A stretch of DNA of 64,000 nucleotides from Nelumbo lutea (taxonomy: Eukaryota > Streptophyta > Magnoliopsida > Proteales > Nelumbonaceae): the NCBI GenBank assembly GCA_022828595.1, contig JAKGHH010000002.1, positions 73,504,383 to 73,568,382 of the forward strand, in the 5' to 3' direction. The notes below the pieces were generated by a model. The model was not told where the DNA came from, searched no databases, and saw nothing but the letters and a program-made list of their open reading frames with translations. This document shows, piece after piece, positions 22,511 through 34,938 of the stretch (its first letter is position 1; every line of letters begins with the position of its first letter). The translations under genes were made by a program, and so were the position numbers.

Positions 22511-23614
22511 CTGAAATAGGTAGAAATAGCCTTGCACTTTTACAATGAAATACTAAGACAGGTAGAAATAATTTTGATAATAAAGCATCACATAAAGATA
22601 AATTCTCACCATTAATACTTGAATTAGATATAAGTTTAATTAATTACTCCTAGCAAAATTCCATCCTTAAATAAGAAGAGGGAATGAAAGGATTTATTAG
22701 ATAGCCATAAACTAACTCAAATGCTGTTGGAAATATGATTTCCATGTGCTCATTTAAAGCAATATTGTATCTTTGTAATGATTTATTTATTAATAAAAGT
22801 GAGACTTTTAGATGACCTAGGTTGTGTAGTCCATAAGTAACATTGTAGGGCATTCAAGTGACGAGTGAGAGTTATTATAGGAGATCTAGATGACCCAGGT
22901 TCTTGTGGCCTAGAACATCCCGACTAAGGTTGGCATGTGGATAGTTTCTATAGTAACATTGTAGTGCTGACATCTCAATTATTGAGGTGAGATTCTAGTT
23001 TGCCATGTGAATGTGTATTGGATGCACACTAACATTGATCCAGCTGGGATTAATCTATCACAGGATTTTATTTGTTGCTGTCAATAATATGGATCACTCA
23101 GATGTAAAGACTTTTTTGCCCTTGGACCTAAGTAGTTTTTGGGACTATAGCATCATGATCAATCATTTTGATATATTATGGGTGGGGTTACTATTGGATT
23201 GTGGTTGATATACTATGTATGTTGGGAGGCTGAAAGTGATATCATAGTTTTGGGAGGTAGTTTTTGGGACTATAGCATCATGATCAATCATTTTGATATA
23301 TTATGGGTGAGGTTACTATTGGATTGTGGTTGATATACTATGTATGTTGGGAGGCTGAAAGTGATATCATAGTTTTGGAAGGGATCTACACCAAGTAATT
23401 AATTGGGACTACATTCCTGTAGTGGAGTCCCTAAGAAAGTAGGGCTCTTGTATAAGTTTTATGGTAACAACATGATGAATACGGGAGCTTTTAGTTGAAT
23501 TGGGACTCCTGGGAAAACCCTAGTCGTATTTGAACTCCAGTATTCCAATCCCAAATGACTCTAGAATGACTATAGGAAGAGTCTCTATGGTATTAGGACT
23601 TGCAGGAAAATTTC
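22511..23614. other. unassigned intron sequence with a tandem duplication
   Basis: No coding similarity was found. The one clear structure is the 125-bp direct duplication at 23134-23383. The last five bases (ATTTC, 23610-23614) are the target-site duplication of element C1. Confidence 0.5.
23134..23383. repeat. 125-bp unit in two tandem copies
   Basis: The sequence starting agtttttgggac at 23134 recurs at 23259 and runs to about 23383. By eye there is one mismatch before the far edge (gggtggggtt versus gggtgaggtt). Recent local duplication. Confidence 0.95.
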
Positions 23615-23953
23615 TGTAGAGAAGATGGGCCGAATGGCCCATAGACTGTCACTTCATGTTATGTTATGTTTCTCTCTGTTATGGGCCTTATTCTGGGTCC
23701 ATACTCTGTAGTGTTCTGTTTTTTGTATTTTTCTGCCCACTCAAGGGCCTCTCTGTAATTTATCAAAGATTAACTTAAATAAAAGTGTATTAGAGTGTTA
23801 GAGGGAGGTTAAGTTCGAACTCCTCATCCTCTAACTCTCCTTGCCGCAGTTCTCTCTCTCTCTCTCTTCTTCTCTAATCTTCTCTAATATTCTCTTGTTA
23901 GTTTTTTCTGGTTTTCTAGCACAGTCCCATACTTCTAGGACTGTTTTTCAACT
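23615..23953 (+). repeat. element C1 5' LTR (339 bp)
   Basis: It starts TGTAGAGAAGATGG and ends TTTTTCAACT. The edges are fixed by the ATTTC duplication on the left and the PBS on the right. The terminal dinucleotides are TG...CT, not the usual TG...CA. Confidence 0.95.
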
Positions 23954-23965
23954 TGGTATCAGAGC
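23954..23965 (+). promoter_or_regulatory. element C1 primer-binding site
   Basis: TGGTATCAGAGC, initiator tRNA-Met type, with no gap after the LTR. Confidence 0.95.
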
Positions 23966-24757
23966 GGGTCGTTACTTGGCGTGTCCCTCATGTGGTTCTA
24001 GTTCAGTCAACTGCATGAGGAGGTTCTAGGGCTGAATGTTTACAATCATTCGCCTATTCTTGGAGGTCATTGGAGGGTGCCCAAGTTTCTATACACTTGG
24101 AGAAGGGTTCGGTGACCAGGAGGAATCAGAGAGCAAGTTTTTTCAGCCTGATTTGAAATCAGAAAAAGGGGATTTCGAAGCTAGCTCAGAGAGCAAAGAG
24201 TTCAGCCTGGTTTGAAGTTCAAACCAGAGATACTGTAAGTTGTTTTCTCAGTTCTTTGCTGAGTTATTTTTGTTATTTGGGAGGACTGTTAAAGCATTCA
24301 AAGCACACCTCCATTCGGCCCACTGTTGCTGGACTGATTTCTGGGTTATTCTAGAAGTGTTGTTCGGCTGTTATTGGGCTTCCAAACTGCTGGAAAACTG
24401 ATTTAAATTAAGTGGTACAAGCCTCTACTTGTTAACAGTGAAGTGTTGATTGTTGCATACATAGTGTTTGTAAAAGGTCCTCTTAGGTACTGTGGATTGT
24501 TTTCTTTGTTCTCCTTGGGAAATTATTGTTGGGAACCAAGAATACATATTGTTTGGAGGCTTGCTGGTTGTTCCTTGAAGGCTGAACCAGGGTTTCTTCT
24601 CTTTGAAAGTGCTGCCACCGAACTTGGTTCTCACGGCTGTCAGTTCTGAACCGAGTTTGTGTGTTGCTGTGTTTGCTATTATTTCAACTCAATCTGAGTT
24701 CTTTGAAGTCAGATCCTTTTAAAGGCTTGCCGAAACCCTAATTGAAACTGTTACATA
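23966..24757 (+). other. element C1 leader
   Basis: A non-coding leader of about 790 bp between the PBS and the gag ATG. It is alignable with the C2 leader (27258-28093). Splice-like or packaging signals cannot be proved. Confidence 0.8.
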
Positions 24758-26918
24758 ATGGACTACTCAGAAATTGAGAACAAGAGCACTGCTGAATATG
24801 GACATAATTCAGGAACTACAACTGATTCCTTGTTGGCTGTAACTACAGTTAAATTGGATGGAACCAATTATTTGGCTTGGTCACAATCCGTAAAAATTCA
24901 TATTTGCAGTAGAGGAAAGTGGGGGTTTATCTCGGGGAGCAAGAAAGCTCCCCCAGAGGAGGATCCTTCCTATGAGAAATGGGTGCAGGAGAATTACACA
25001 GTGATTGGGTGGCTTGTGAACTCAATGCAGCCACAGATTAGCCAACATTACCTGTGGATGAACTCGGCTAAAGAAATCTGGAATAGTGTTGCAGAAACTT
25101 ACTCCCAGAAGTTGAATGTTGCCAAAGCCTACAAATTGAGAAGTGATGTGAAGAATCTAAGGCAGGGGGAGAAGTCACTTGCAGCATACTTCTCAACCCT
25201 GAAATCTCTATGGCAAGAGATTGATTTGAAAGAGGCTGTGACATGGGATACTCCCAAGGATGCTGAAACCTACAGGAAACTGGTTGAAAGGAATAGGATC
25301 TTTGAGTTCTTGATAGGGCTGAACTCTGAATACGACATTACAAAGCAAAACATCTTGTCCAAGGAAGATGTTTCATTGTCACAAGCATATACTTTGGTCA
25401 GCAGTGAAGAAAGTAGGAGGCAAGTGCAGGTTCAAGGAGTCGGTATCAATGATTATTTTGCAAATATGGGAATTAAACCCAAAGGGGTTACAGGAGCTCA
25501 CAGTGGCACAGGAAGGAAGGAGGTGGTGTGTGAATATTGTAAGAAGCCGAAACACACAAAGGACAAGTGCTGGAAATTGCATCCCAATCTTGTTCCTATC
25601 AGATTCCAGAAAAAGAATGATAGTAGAAAGACAGGAAGTGCACATGCAGCCACAAGCACAGATACAGAGGTTGAGTCTACCAGTGCACAGTTGGCAGCCA
25701 TGAAAGCTGAATATGAGAAGTTTGGAAAGATGATCAGCCAGCTTGAAGGTGTATCTTCATCATCCATCCCTTCTGGAAGTCCAGCCTCCATTGCATTTGC
25801 TCACTCAGGTATAAGGGCTTCCGCTAACCATGCATCCACCTCAGGTAATCACAAAACCCCTTGGATCATAGACTCAGGTGCTTCTGATCACATGACCAAC
25901 CTTTCCACTTTGTTTGTTTCATATGATTTACTTCCTGGTCGTAACAAAATCACCTTAGCTGATGGTTCTCTTGTCCCTATTTTTGGCAAGGGAACTGTCA
26001 AGGCTACAGACTCCTTACTGTAGCCTGACCAAGTCATTGAATTGTTGTGTAACCTTTTTCCCTTCTCACTGTGTGTTTCAGGACCTGAAGTCTCAGAAGG
26101 TGATTGGAAGTGGCCATGAAGCGAATGGAATATACTTGCTCGACACCCTTGGCCAATGATCATCCCAAGAATGTTGCTTTTGGTTCTACTTTTTCAGAGT
26201 CTGTTAGTCAAATTATGTTGAGTCATTGTCGGTTGGGTCATTTACCTTTTTCTGCTTTAAGCCATTTGTTTCCAAAACTGTTTAAGGGAGTCAGTGTGTC
26301 CAGTCTCAATTGTGAGTCCTGTCAGTTGTCAAAGCATTGTAGAAAAAATTACCCTGTGAGCAATAAAGGATCCTCTTTTTTTTTCATATTGTGCACTCTG
26401 ATGTGTGGGGGCCTTACCACTTATCCTCTATGGGAGGTTACATATATTTTATCTTGTTTATTGATGACTTTTCTAGATTCACTTGGATATACTTAATGAA
26501 ATCTTGGGATGAAGTCCCAAGACTTGTGAGGCAATTTCATGAGCTTGTTTTAACTCAATTTGATACCAGAATTAAGGTTTTCAGATCGGACAATGCAAAA
26601 GAGCATTTTGAGAAGAGTTTATCCTTGTATCTCTCTGACATGGGGGTTATTCATCAAAGCTCCTGTGTTAGAACCCCTGAACAAAATGGAGTTGCTGAGA
26701 GAAAAAATAGACATATTGTTGAAGTTGCAAGGAGCCTTTTGTTTGCCTCACATGTTCCCACAAGATTTTGGGGTGATGCTGTACTTACTGCTACCTATCT
26801 CATAAATCGTATGCCATCCAGGGTTTTAGGGTTTAAATCCCCCTTCTGTCTTCTTCATCCAGACAAGGATCTCTTCCCAATTCCTCTTCGTGTGTTTGGC
26901 TGTACTTGTTATGTTCAC
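24758..26918 (+). pseudogene. element C1 gag, protease and integrase (5' part)
   Basis: The frame from ATG 24758 is open for 421 codons: gag (TTVKLDGTNYLAWSQSVKIHICSRGKWGFISGSKK), zinc knuckle CEYCKKPKHTKDKC and protease WIIDSGASDHM. It stops at 26021-26023, where about 60 bp are missing from the end of the protease. Further frame changes follow near 26155 (a few bases lost after DTLGQ) and in a T-run near 26380. The integrase block HSDVWGPYHLSSMGGY...RSDNAKEHF...[13 protein letters not shown] then reads to CTCYVH, where C2 is inserted at 26918. Confidence 0.93.
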
Positions 26919-27245
26919 TATAGAGAAGATGGGCCGAATGGCCCATAGACTGTCATTTCATGTTATGTTATGTTTCTCTCTGTTGTGGGCCTTATTCTGG
27001 GCCCATACTCTGTAATATTCTGTTTTTTGTATTTTCCTGCTCACTCAAGGGCCTCTCTGTAATTTGTCAAAGATTAACTTATTAATAAGATGTTTAGAGT
27101 GTTAGAGAGAGGTTATGTTCGAACCTCTTACTCTCTAACACTCATTGCCGCCAACTCTCTCTTCTCTTCCTCTCTTGTTTGTTCATTTTCTGGTTTGCAT
27201 CTAATCTCAAACAGTTCCATACATCAAGTGGGCTGTTTTTCAACT
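26919..27245 (+). repeat. element C2 5' LTR (327 bp)
   Basis: It starts TATAGAGAAG (the 3' copy has TGTAGAGAAG) and ends TTTTTCAACT. The first-dinucleotide change G to A happened after insertion or came with an altered end. Confidence 0.95.
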
Positions 27246-27257
27246 TGGTATCAGAGC
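27246..27257 (+). promoter_or_regulatory. element C2 primer-binding site
   Basis: TGGTATCAGAGC directly after the LTR. Initiator tRNA-Met type. Confidence 0.95.
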
Positions 27258-28093
27258 GGGCCATTGCTTGGCGTGTCCCTCATGTGGTTCTAGTTCAGCC
27301 AACTACATGAGGAGGTTCTAGGGCTGAAAGTTTACAGTCATCCGCCTGGTTCTTGGAGGTCATTGGAGGGTGCCCAAGTTTCTATACACTTGGAGAAGGG
27401 TTCGGTGACCAGGAAGAATCAGAGAGCAAGTTGTTTGGCCTGATTTGAAATCAGAGAAAAGGACTTTCGAAGTTATCTCAGAGAACAAGTGTTCGGCCTG
27501 GTTTATAGTTCAAACCAGAGACTCTCTTGCTGTAAGTCTTTTCTCAGTCCTTTGCTGAGTTATTTTTTTGTTGTTTGGGAGGACTATTAAAGCATTCAAA
27601 GCCCACATACATTCGGCCCACTGTTGCTGGACTGTTTTTCTGGGTTGTTTTGGAAGTGCTATTCGGCTGATTATTGGACTGCCGAGCTGCTGAAACTGAT
27701 CTAAAACTAAGTGGCACTAGTCTCATCTTCATCTCAGCCTCTTCTTGGACCTATACTAAACACCTTGAAGTGGTTTCTTCTAGTTAACAGTAGGTTGTTA
27801 ACTACTGCACACTGAGTGTTCGACGAAAGGTCTCTTAAGGACTGTGGCCCTGTTTTCTTCTCTTTGGGACAACGGCTGTTGAGAACCTGAAATACCTTGT
27901 GATTGGAGGTTTGTTGGGTGTCCTTTAAAGGGTGAAACAGTAAAAAAAAAACTACCACCGAACTGGACTGTCACAGTTATCAAGTCTGAACTGATTCTGT
28001 GAGCTAGTTGTTGTTGCCTATTCAGCTCAAACTAAACTCATCAAGACCCCAGTACCTTGAGAAACCTATTAAAATCCTAATTGGAGCCTTTAC
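27258..28093 (+). other. element C2 leader
   Basis: A non-coding leader of 836 bp. At 27781-27804 it holds a perfect 8-bp inverted repeat, TAGTTAAC and GTTAACTA, with an 8-nt loop. It may be a structured RNA element. Confidence 0.8.
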
Positions 28094-31000
28094 ATGATGG
28101 ATTTCTCAAGCCTTGAAAACAAGAATGCTGCTGAATATGGACAGATTTTGGGAACCCCAACTGATTCTATGCTGGCTGTAACTACAGTTAAGCTTGATGG
28201 GACCAACTACTTGGCTTGGTCACAATCAGTGAAAATCCACATTTGTAGCAAAGGAAAATGGGGTTTTATTTCTGGGAGAAAGAAAGCTCCTCCAGAGGAT
28301 GATCCATCTTATGAGAGATGGGTACAAGAAAACTACACAGTGATTGGGTGGCTTGTGAACTCAATGCAGCCACAGATTAGTCAGCATTATCTGTAAATGA
28401 ACTCGGCTAAAGAAATCTGGGATAGTGTTGCAGAAACTTACTCCCAGAAGTTGAATGTTGCCAGAGCTTACAAACTGAGAAGTGATGTGAAGAATCTAAG
28501 ACAGGGGGAGAAGTCACTTGCAGCATACTTCTCAGCCCTAAAATCTATATGGCAATAGATTGATTTGATAGAGGCTGTGACATGGGATACCCCTAAGGAT
28601 GCTGAAACATATAGGAAATTGGTTGAAAGGAATAGGGTCTTTGAGTTCTTGACAGGGCTGAATTCTGAATATGACATTACAAAGCAAAACATCTTGTCCA
28701 AGGAAGATGTTTCATTGTCTCAAGCATATGCTTTGGTCAGCAGTGAAGAAAGCAGGAGGCAAGTGCAGGTTCAAGGGGTCAGTATCAATGATCATTTTGC
28801 AAATATGGGAATCAAACCCAAAGGGGTTACAGGAGCCCCCAGTGGCACAGGAAAGAAGGAGGTGGTGTGTGAATATTGCAAGAAGCCGAAACACACTAAG
28901 GACAAGTGCTGGAAATTGCATCCCAGTCTTGTCCCTATCCGATTCCAGAAGAAGAATGACAGTAGAAAGACAGGAAGTGCACATACAGCCACAAGTACAG
29001 ATACAGATTTTGAGTCTGCAAGTGCACAATTGGAAGCCATGAAAGCTGATTATGAGAAGTTTGGAAGGATGATCAGCCAGCTTGAAGGTGTAACTTCATC
29101 ATCCAACCCTTCTGGAAGTCCAGCCACCTCTGCATTTGCTCACTCAGGTATAAGGGCTTGTGCTAACCATGCATCTACCTCAGGTAATCCCAAGACCCCT
29201 TGGATCATTGACTCAGGTGCTTCTGATCACATGACCAACCTTTCCACTTTGTTTGTGTCATATGATTTGCTTCCTGGTCGTGACAAAATCACCTTAGCTG
29301 ATGGTTCTCTTGCCCCCATTTCTGGCAAGGGAACTGTCAAGCCTACAGGCTCTTTACTTTTATCTTCCACTCTTCATGTACCTAAGTTAAATACCAACTT
29401 GTTATCTGTAAGTAGCTTGACAAGTCATTGAATTGTTGTGTAACCTTTTTCCCTTCTCATTGTGTGTTTCAGGACCTGAAGTCTCGGAAGGTGATTGGGA
29501 GTGGCCATGAAGCGAATGGAATATGCTTGCTCGACACCCCTGGCCAATGCTTTGATCATCCCAAGAATGCTGCTTTTGGTTCTACTTCTTTAGAATCAGT
29601 CAGTCAAATTATGTTGAGTCATTGTCGGTTGGTTCATTTACCTTTTTCTGCTTTAAGTCATTTGCTTCCCAAACTGTTTAAGGGAGTCAGTGTGTCCAGT
29701 CTTAATTGTGAGTCATGTCAGTTGTCAAAGCATTGTAGAAAAAATTACCCTGTGAGCAATAAAAGATCCTCTTTTCTTTTTCATATTGTACACTCTGATG
29801 TGTGGGGGCCTTACCACTTATCCTCTATGGGGAGCTACAAATACTTTATCCTGTTCATTGATGACTTTTCTAGAATCACTTGGATATACTTAATGAAATC
29901 CCGAGACGAAGTCCCAAGACTTGTGAGGCAATTTCATGAGCTTGTTTTGACTCAATTTGGTACCAGAATTAAGGTTTTCAGATCTGACAATGCAAAAGAG
30001 TATTTTGAGAAGAGCTTATCCTTGTATCACTCTGACATGGGGGTTATTCACCAAAGCTCCTGTGTTAGAACCCCTGAACAAAATGGAGTTGCTGAGAGAA
30101 AAAATAGACATATTGTTGAAGTTGCAAGGAGCCTTTTATTTGCCTCACATGTTCCCACAAGATTTTGGGGTGATGCTGTACTTACTGCTACCTATCTCAT
30201 AAACCGTATGCCATCCAGGGTTTTAGGGTTTAAATCCCCCTTCAGTCTTCTTCATCCAGATAAGGATCTCTTCCCAATTCCTCTTCGTGTGTTTGGTTGT
30301 ACCTGTTATGTTCACATTCCAAGTGTGCAGAGACACAAGTTTGAACCAAAAGCCCACAAATGCATCTTCCTCGGTTACTCCCCCACACAAAAGGGTTATT
30401 GTTGTTTTGATCCAAAGACTGGCACCAGACATGTCTCTATGGACGTTACCTTTGATGAACTTTCTCCTTTTTATGGTTCCTCTCAGGAAGGACATTGTCA
30501 ACAGGGGGAGAGTCTGTCACAAGTTTTTGCTCTTCCCCTTCCTGTCCCAGTTCAGTCTCTTGACAAATCTGTATCCTCACAAAATGAATCAAAGGAGGAT
30601 CAGCCACTTCATTCCTCTTGTCCTAGTGCTCCTATTTCTTTACCTCCTCGTCCTACTCATAATCCCAAAGTGTATCAAAGGCAGAGATCCAGGAATGAGC
30701 AAGTGGTTTCCCTTACAATAGATGAGGCTCATACCCTCCCAATCACAGATGAGATAACAGGTATTGCTTCAGCTCCCTTGGAATCCCCCTTCCCAGATCT
30801 TGATGTCCCCATTGCTGTTAGGAAAGGAAAGCGGAAGTGTACTGCACACTGCATTTCCAAACACCTTTCTTCTGACCTACTTTCCCCTTCATATTGTGCC
30901 TACCTCTCTTCAGTTGCTTCTAACCCCATTCCTAGGTCTGTATCAGAAGCTCTTGGGATTCCAGAATGGAGAGATGCCATGCAGGCTGAAATGGATGCTC

Positions 31001-32502
31001 TACATGAAAATGGTACTTGGGAGGTGGTGGATTTGCCTGAAGGGAAGGATCCAGTTGGATGCAAGTGGGTTTTTACCATTAAATACAGGGCAGATGGGAC
31101 TATTGAGAGGTACAAGGCCAGACTTGTTGCAAAGGGCTACACACAGACATATGGGATTGACTATCTGGAGACTTTTGCCCCTGTTGCTAAGATGACATCT
31201 GTGAGGGTTCTTTTATCTATGGCAGCTCACTTTGATTGGCCTCTCTATCAGTTAGATGTAAAGAATGCATTTCTGAATGGTGACTTACATGAGGAGGTCT
31301 ACATGTGTCTTCCTCTAGGAATGTATGGGAAAGATATGCAAGGAAAGGTATGTAAACTGAAGAAATCTCTTTATGGCCTCAAACAATCTCCTAGAGCCTG
31401 GTTTGAGAGATTTAGAGCTGCACTTGTTAAATTCGGCTATGTTCAGACACAGTCAGATCATACTCTTTTTGTGAAGAGAAGTGGGTCTCTAGCAGTGTAT
31501 CTCATTGTGTATGTTGATGACATTATAGTGACTGGTGATGATGCCTCTGGCATTCTGGGCCTTAAGTCTTTCCTCCGTACAGAATTTGAGATTAAGGATC
31601 TGGGGGAGTTGAGATATTTCCTTGGCATAGAAGTTGCCAGATCCAGGGATGGGATTCTTATTTCCCAGAGGAAATATGTCTTTGATTTGTTGTCTGAAAC
31701 TGGAAAATTGGGTGCAAGACCAGCTGCAACTCCTATTGATATGAGTCACAAACTTTCAGCTTCGGATGGAACTTTGTTGGAAGACAAAGGGGTCTTTTAG
31801 AGACTTCTTGGGAAGCTTTTGTACCTGTGCATGACTAGGCCAGATATCGCGTATGCTGTCAGTTGCATTAGCCAGTTCATGCATGCTCCTAGAGATACCC
31901 ATATGGCAGCAGCAGAACGGATTTTGTGCTATCTGAAAGGCTCTCCAGGAAAAGGAATTCTATTTGCCAAACATGGTCATCTGAAACTTGAAGCCTATAC
32001 TGATGCTGATTGGGCTGGAAATATTGATGATAGAAGATCTACTTCAGGGTATTGCAGTCTGGTGGCTGGTAATGTTGTCTCTTGGAGGAGTAAGAAACAA
32101 ACAGTTGTGGCTCGATCCTCCGCAGAAGTAGAATATAGAGCCATGGCACATGGAGTCTCGGAATTATTGTGGCTAAGGTCCTTAATGGAAGAACTTGGGG
32201 TAGATCATGACAAACCCATGATGTTGTATTGTGATAATCAGGCTGCCATCAACATTGCTCACAACCTGGTACAACATGATAGAACCAAACATATTGAGGT
32301 TGATAGACACTTTATTCGTGAAAGAGTCTCCTCCGGTGAAGTGTGTCTTCCATTCATTACTTCTGAGGGACAACTGGCAGATTTTCTCACCAAGGGCATT
32401 TCCAAGGCAAGGCTTCAACATGACACTGGCAAGCTGGGCATGATTAACATCTATGCTCAGCTTGAGGGGGAGTGTAGAGAAGATGGGCCGAATGGCCCAT
32501 AG
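28094..32502 (+). pseudogene. element C2 gag-pol polyprotein, nearly complete
   Basis: Domains in order from ATG 28094: gag, zinc knuckle CEYCKKPKHTKDKC, protease WIIDSGASDHM, pre-integrase (HCRLVHLPFSALSHLLPKLF...CESCQLSKHC), integrase ([32 protein letters not shown]), hinge, RT ([55 protein letters not shown]) and RNase H (YTDADWAGN, SSAEVEYRAMAHG, LYCDNQAAINIAHN). Four breaks: TAA 28394-28396, TAG 28556-28558, a one-base loss near 29420 and TAG 31798-31800. The last codons cross the polypurine tract and end 30 bp inside the 3' LTR. The total length, about 1,470 codons, is normal for copia. It is the least damaged polyprotein here. Confidence 0.96.
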
Positions 32503-32799
32503 ACTGTCATTTCATGTTATGTTATGTTTCTCTCTGTTGTGGGCCTTATTCTGGGCCCATACTCTGTAATATTCTGTTTTTTGTATTTTCCTGCTCACTC
32601 AAGGGCCTCTCTGTAATTTGTCAAAGATTAACTTATTAATAAGATGTTTAAAGTGTTAGAGAGAGGTTATGTTCGAACCTCTTACTCTCTAACACTCATT
32701 GCCGCCAGCTCTCTCTTCTCTTCCTCTCTTGTTTGTTCATTTTCTGGTTTGCATCTAATCTCAAACAGTTCCATACATCAAGTGGGTTGTTTTTCAACT
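32473..32799 (+). repeat. element C2 3' LTR (327 bp)
   Basis: It begins TGTAGAGAAG directly after cttgagggggag (polypurine tract) and ends TTTTTCAACT against TTCACATTCC of C1. Confidence 0.97.
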
Positions 32800-34938
32800 T
32801 TCACATTCCAAGTGTGCAGAGACATAAGTTTGAACCGAAAGCCCACAAATGCATCTTCCTTGGTTACTCCCCCGCACAAAAGGGTTATTGTTGTTTTGAT
32901 CCAAAGACTGGCACCCGACATGTCTCTATGGATGTTACCATTGATGAACTTTTTCCTTTTTATGGTTCCTCTTAGGAAGGACATTGTCCACAGGGGGAGA
33001 GTCTGTCACAAGTTTTTTCCCTTCATCTTCCTGTCCCAGTTGAGTCTCTTGACAAACCTGTATCCTCACCAAATGAATCAAAGGAGGATCAATCACTTCA
33101 TACCTCTTGCCCTAGTGCCCCTATTTCTTTACCTCCTCGTCCTATCCATAATCCCTAAGTGTATCAAAGGCAGAGATCCAGGAATGAGCAAGTAGTTTCC
33201 CTTACAACAGATGAGGCTCATACATTCCCAATCACATATAAGATAACAGGTACTGCTTCAGCTCCTTTGAATCATCCTTCCCAGACCTTGATGTCCCCAT
33301 TGTTGTTAGGAAAGGGAAGCGGAAGTATATGCACATTGCATTTCCAAACCCATGACCTGTTTTCTCCTTCATACTTTGCCTATCTCTCTTCTGTTGCTTC
33401 TAACCCCATTCCTAGGTCTGTCTCAGAAGCTCTTGGGATTCCAGAATGGAGAGATGCCATGGAGATCGAAATGGATGCTCTACATGCAAATGGTACTTGG
33501 GAGGTGGTGGATTTGCCTGAAGGGAAGAATCCAGTTGGGTGCAAGTGGGTTTTTACCATTAAATACAGGGCTGATGGAACTATTGAGAGGTACAAGGCCA
33601 GGATTGTTGCAAAAGGCTACATACAGACATGTGGGATTGACTGCCCCTATTGCTAAGATGGCATCTGTGAGGGTTCTTTTATCTCTGGTAGTTCACTTTG
33701 ATTGGCCTCTCTATCAGTTAGATGTAAAGAATGCATTTCTGAATGGTGACTTACATGAGGAGGTCTACATGTGTCTTCCTCCAGGGATGTATGGGAAAGA
33801 TATGCAAGGAAAGGTATGTAAATTGAAGTAATCACTTTATGGTCTCAAACAATCTCCTAGAGCCTGATTTGAGAGATTTAGAGCTGCACTTGTTAAATTC
33901 GGCTATGTTCAGACACAGTCAGATCATACTCTGTTTGTGAAGAAAAATAGATCTCTAGCAGTGTATCTCATTGTGTATGTTGATGACATTATAGTGACTG
34001 ATGATGATGCCTCGGGCATTCTGGCCCTTAAGTCTTTCCTCCGTACAAAATTTGAGATTAAGGATCTGGGGGAGTTGAGATATTTCCTTGGCATAGAAGT
34101 TTCCAGATCCAAGGATGGGATTCTTATTTCCCAAAGGAAATATGTTCTTGATTTGTTGTCTGAAACTGGAAAATTGGGTGCAAGACCAGCTGCAACTCCC
34201 ATTGATACGAGTCACAAACTTTCAGCTTCGGATGGAACTTTGTTGGAAGACAAAGGGGTTTTTCAGAGACTTCTTGGGAAGCTTCTGTACCTGTGCATGA
34301 CTAGGCCAAATATTGCGTATGTTGTCAGTTGCATTAGCCAGTTCATGCATGCTCCTAGAGATACTCATATGGCAACAGTAGAACGGATTTTGTGCTATCT
34401 GGAAGGCTCTCCAGGGAAAGGAATTCTATTTACCAAGCATGGTCATCTGAAACTTGAAGCCTATACTGATGCTGATTGGGCTGGAAATATTGATGATAGA
34501 AGATCTACTTCAGGGTATTGCAGTTTGGTGGCTGGTAATGTTGTCTCTTGGAGGAGTAAGAAACAATCTGTTGTGGCCCAATCCTCCGTAGAAGCAGAGT
34601 ATAGATCCATGGCACACGGAGTCTCGGAATTGTTGTGGCTAAGGTCCTTAATGGAAGAACTTGGGATTGATCATGACAAACCCTTGATGTTGTACTGTGA
34701 TAATCAGGCTGCCATCAACATTGCTCACAACCCGGTACAACATGATCGAACCAAACATATTGAAGTTGATCGACACTTTATTCGAGAAAGAGTCTCCTCC
34801 GAAGAAGTGTGTCTTCCATTCATTACTTCTAAAGGACAATTGGAAGACTTTCTCACCAAGGGCATTTCCAAGGCAATGCTTCATCATGACACTGGCAAGC
34901 TGGGCATGATTAACATCTATGCTCAGCTTGCGGGGTAG
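32800..34938 (+). pseudogene. element C1 pol, 3' part: hinge, RT, RNase H
   Basis: It resumes the C1 frame with [24 protein letters not shown]. Breaks include TAG near 32973, TAA near 33157, a deletion with frame change near 33310-33350, loss of about 25 bp near 33643 (after TCGIDC, where relatives have [10 protein letters not shown]) and stops around 33829 and 33868. From 33937 RT and RNase H are open again (IVYVDDIIVTDDD, RSTSGYCSLVAGN, LYCDNQAAINIAHNPVQHDRTKH). The polypurine tract is worn (cttgcggggtag), and the frame stops there at 34936-34938 instead of running into the LTR. Confidence 0.93.

Larger units (their letters stand above)
26919..32799 (+). mobile_element. copia element C2, full length, nested in C1
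   Basis: A complete 5,881-bp plus-strand copia inserted into the integrase gene of C1. The target duplication TTCAC lies at 26914-26918 and 32800-32804, exactly inside the sequence that reads gttatgttcacattcc in the uninterrupted copy at 30307. Both LTRs are 327 bp and differ at about 4 bases (about 1.2 %). C2 belongs to the same family as its host element. Confidence 0.98.

Noticed and set aside
20420..22537. Stand-alone RCC1/FYVE gene starting at the ATG at 22537
   Set aside because: The first nine codons (MQGYFYLFQ) and last nine are intron sequence beyond consensus splice sites. The PH, coiled-coil and BRX exons complete the family layout.
22650..22853. 67-aa minus-strand ORF just upstream of the RCC1 exon
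   Set aside because: No resemblance to the PRAF linker or any family, and the PRAF exons join without it.
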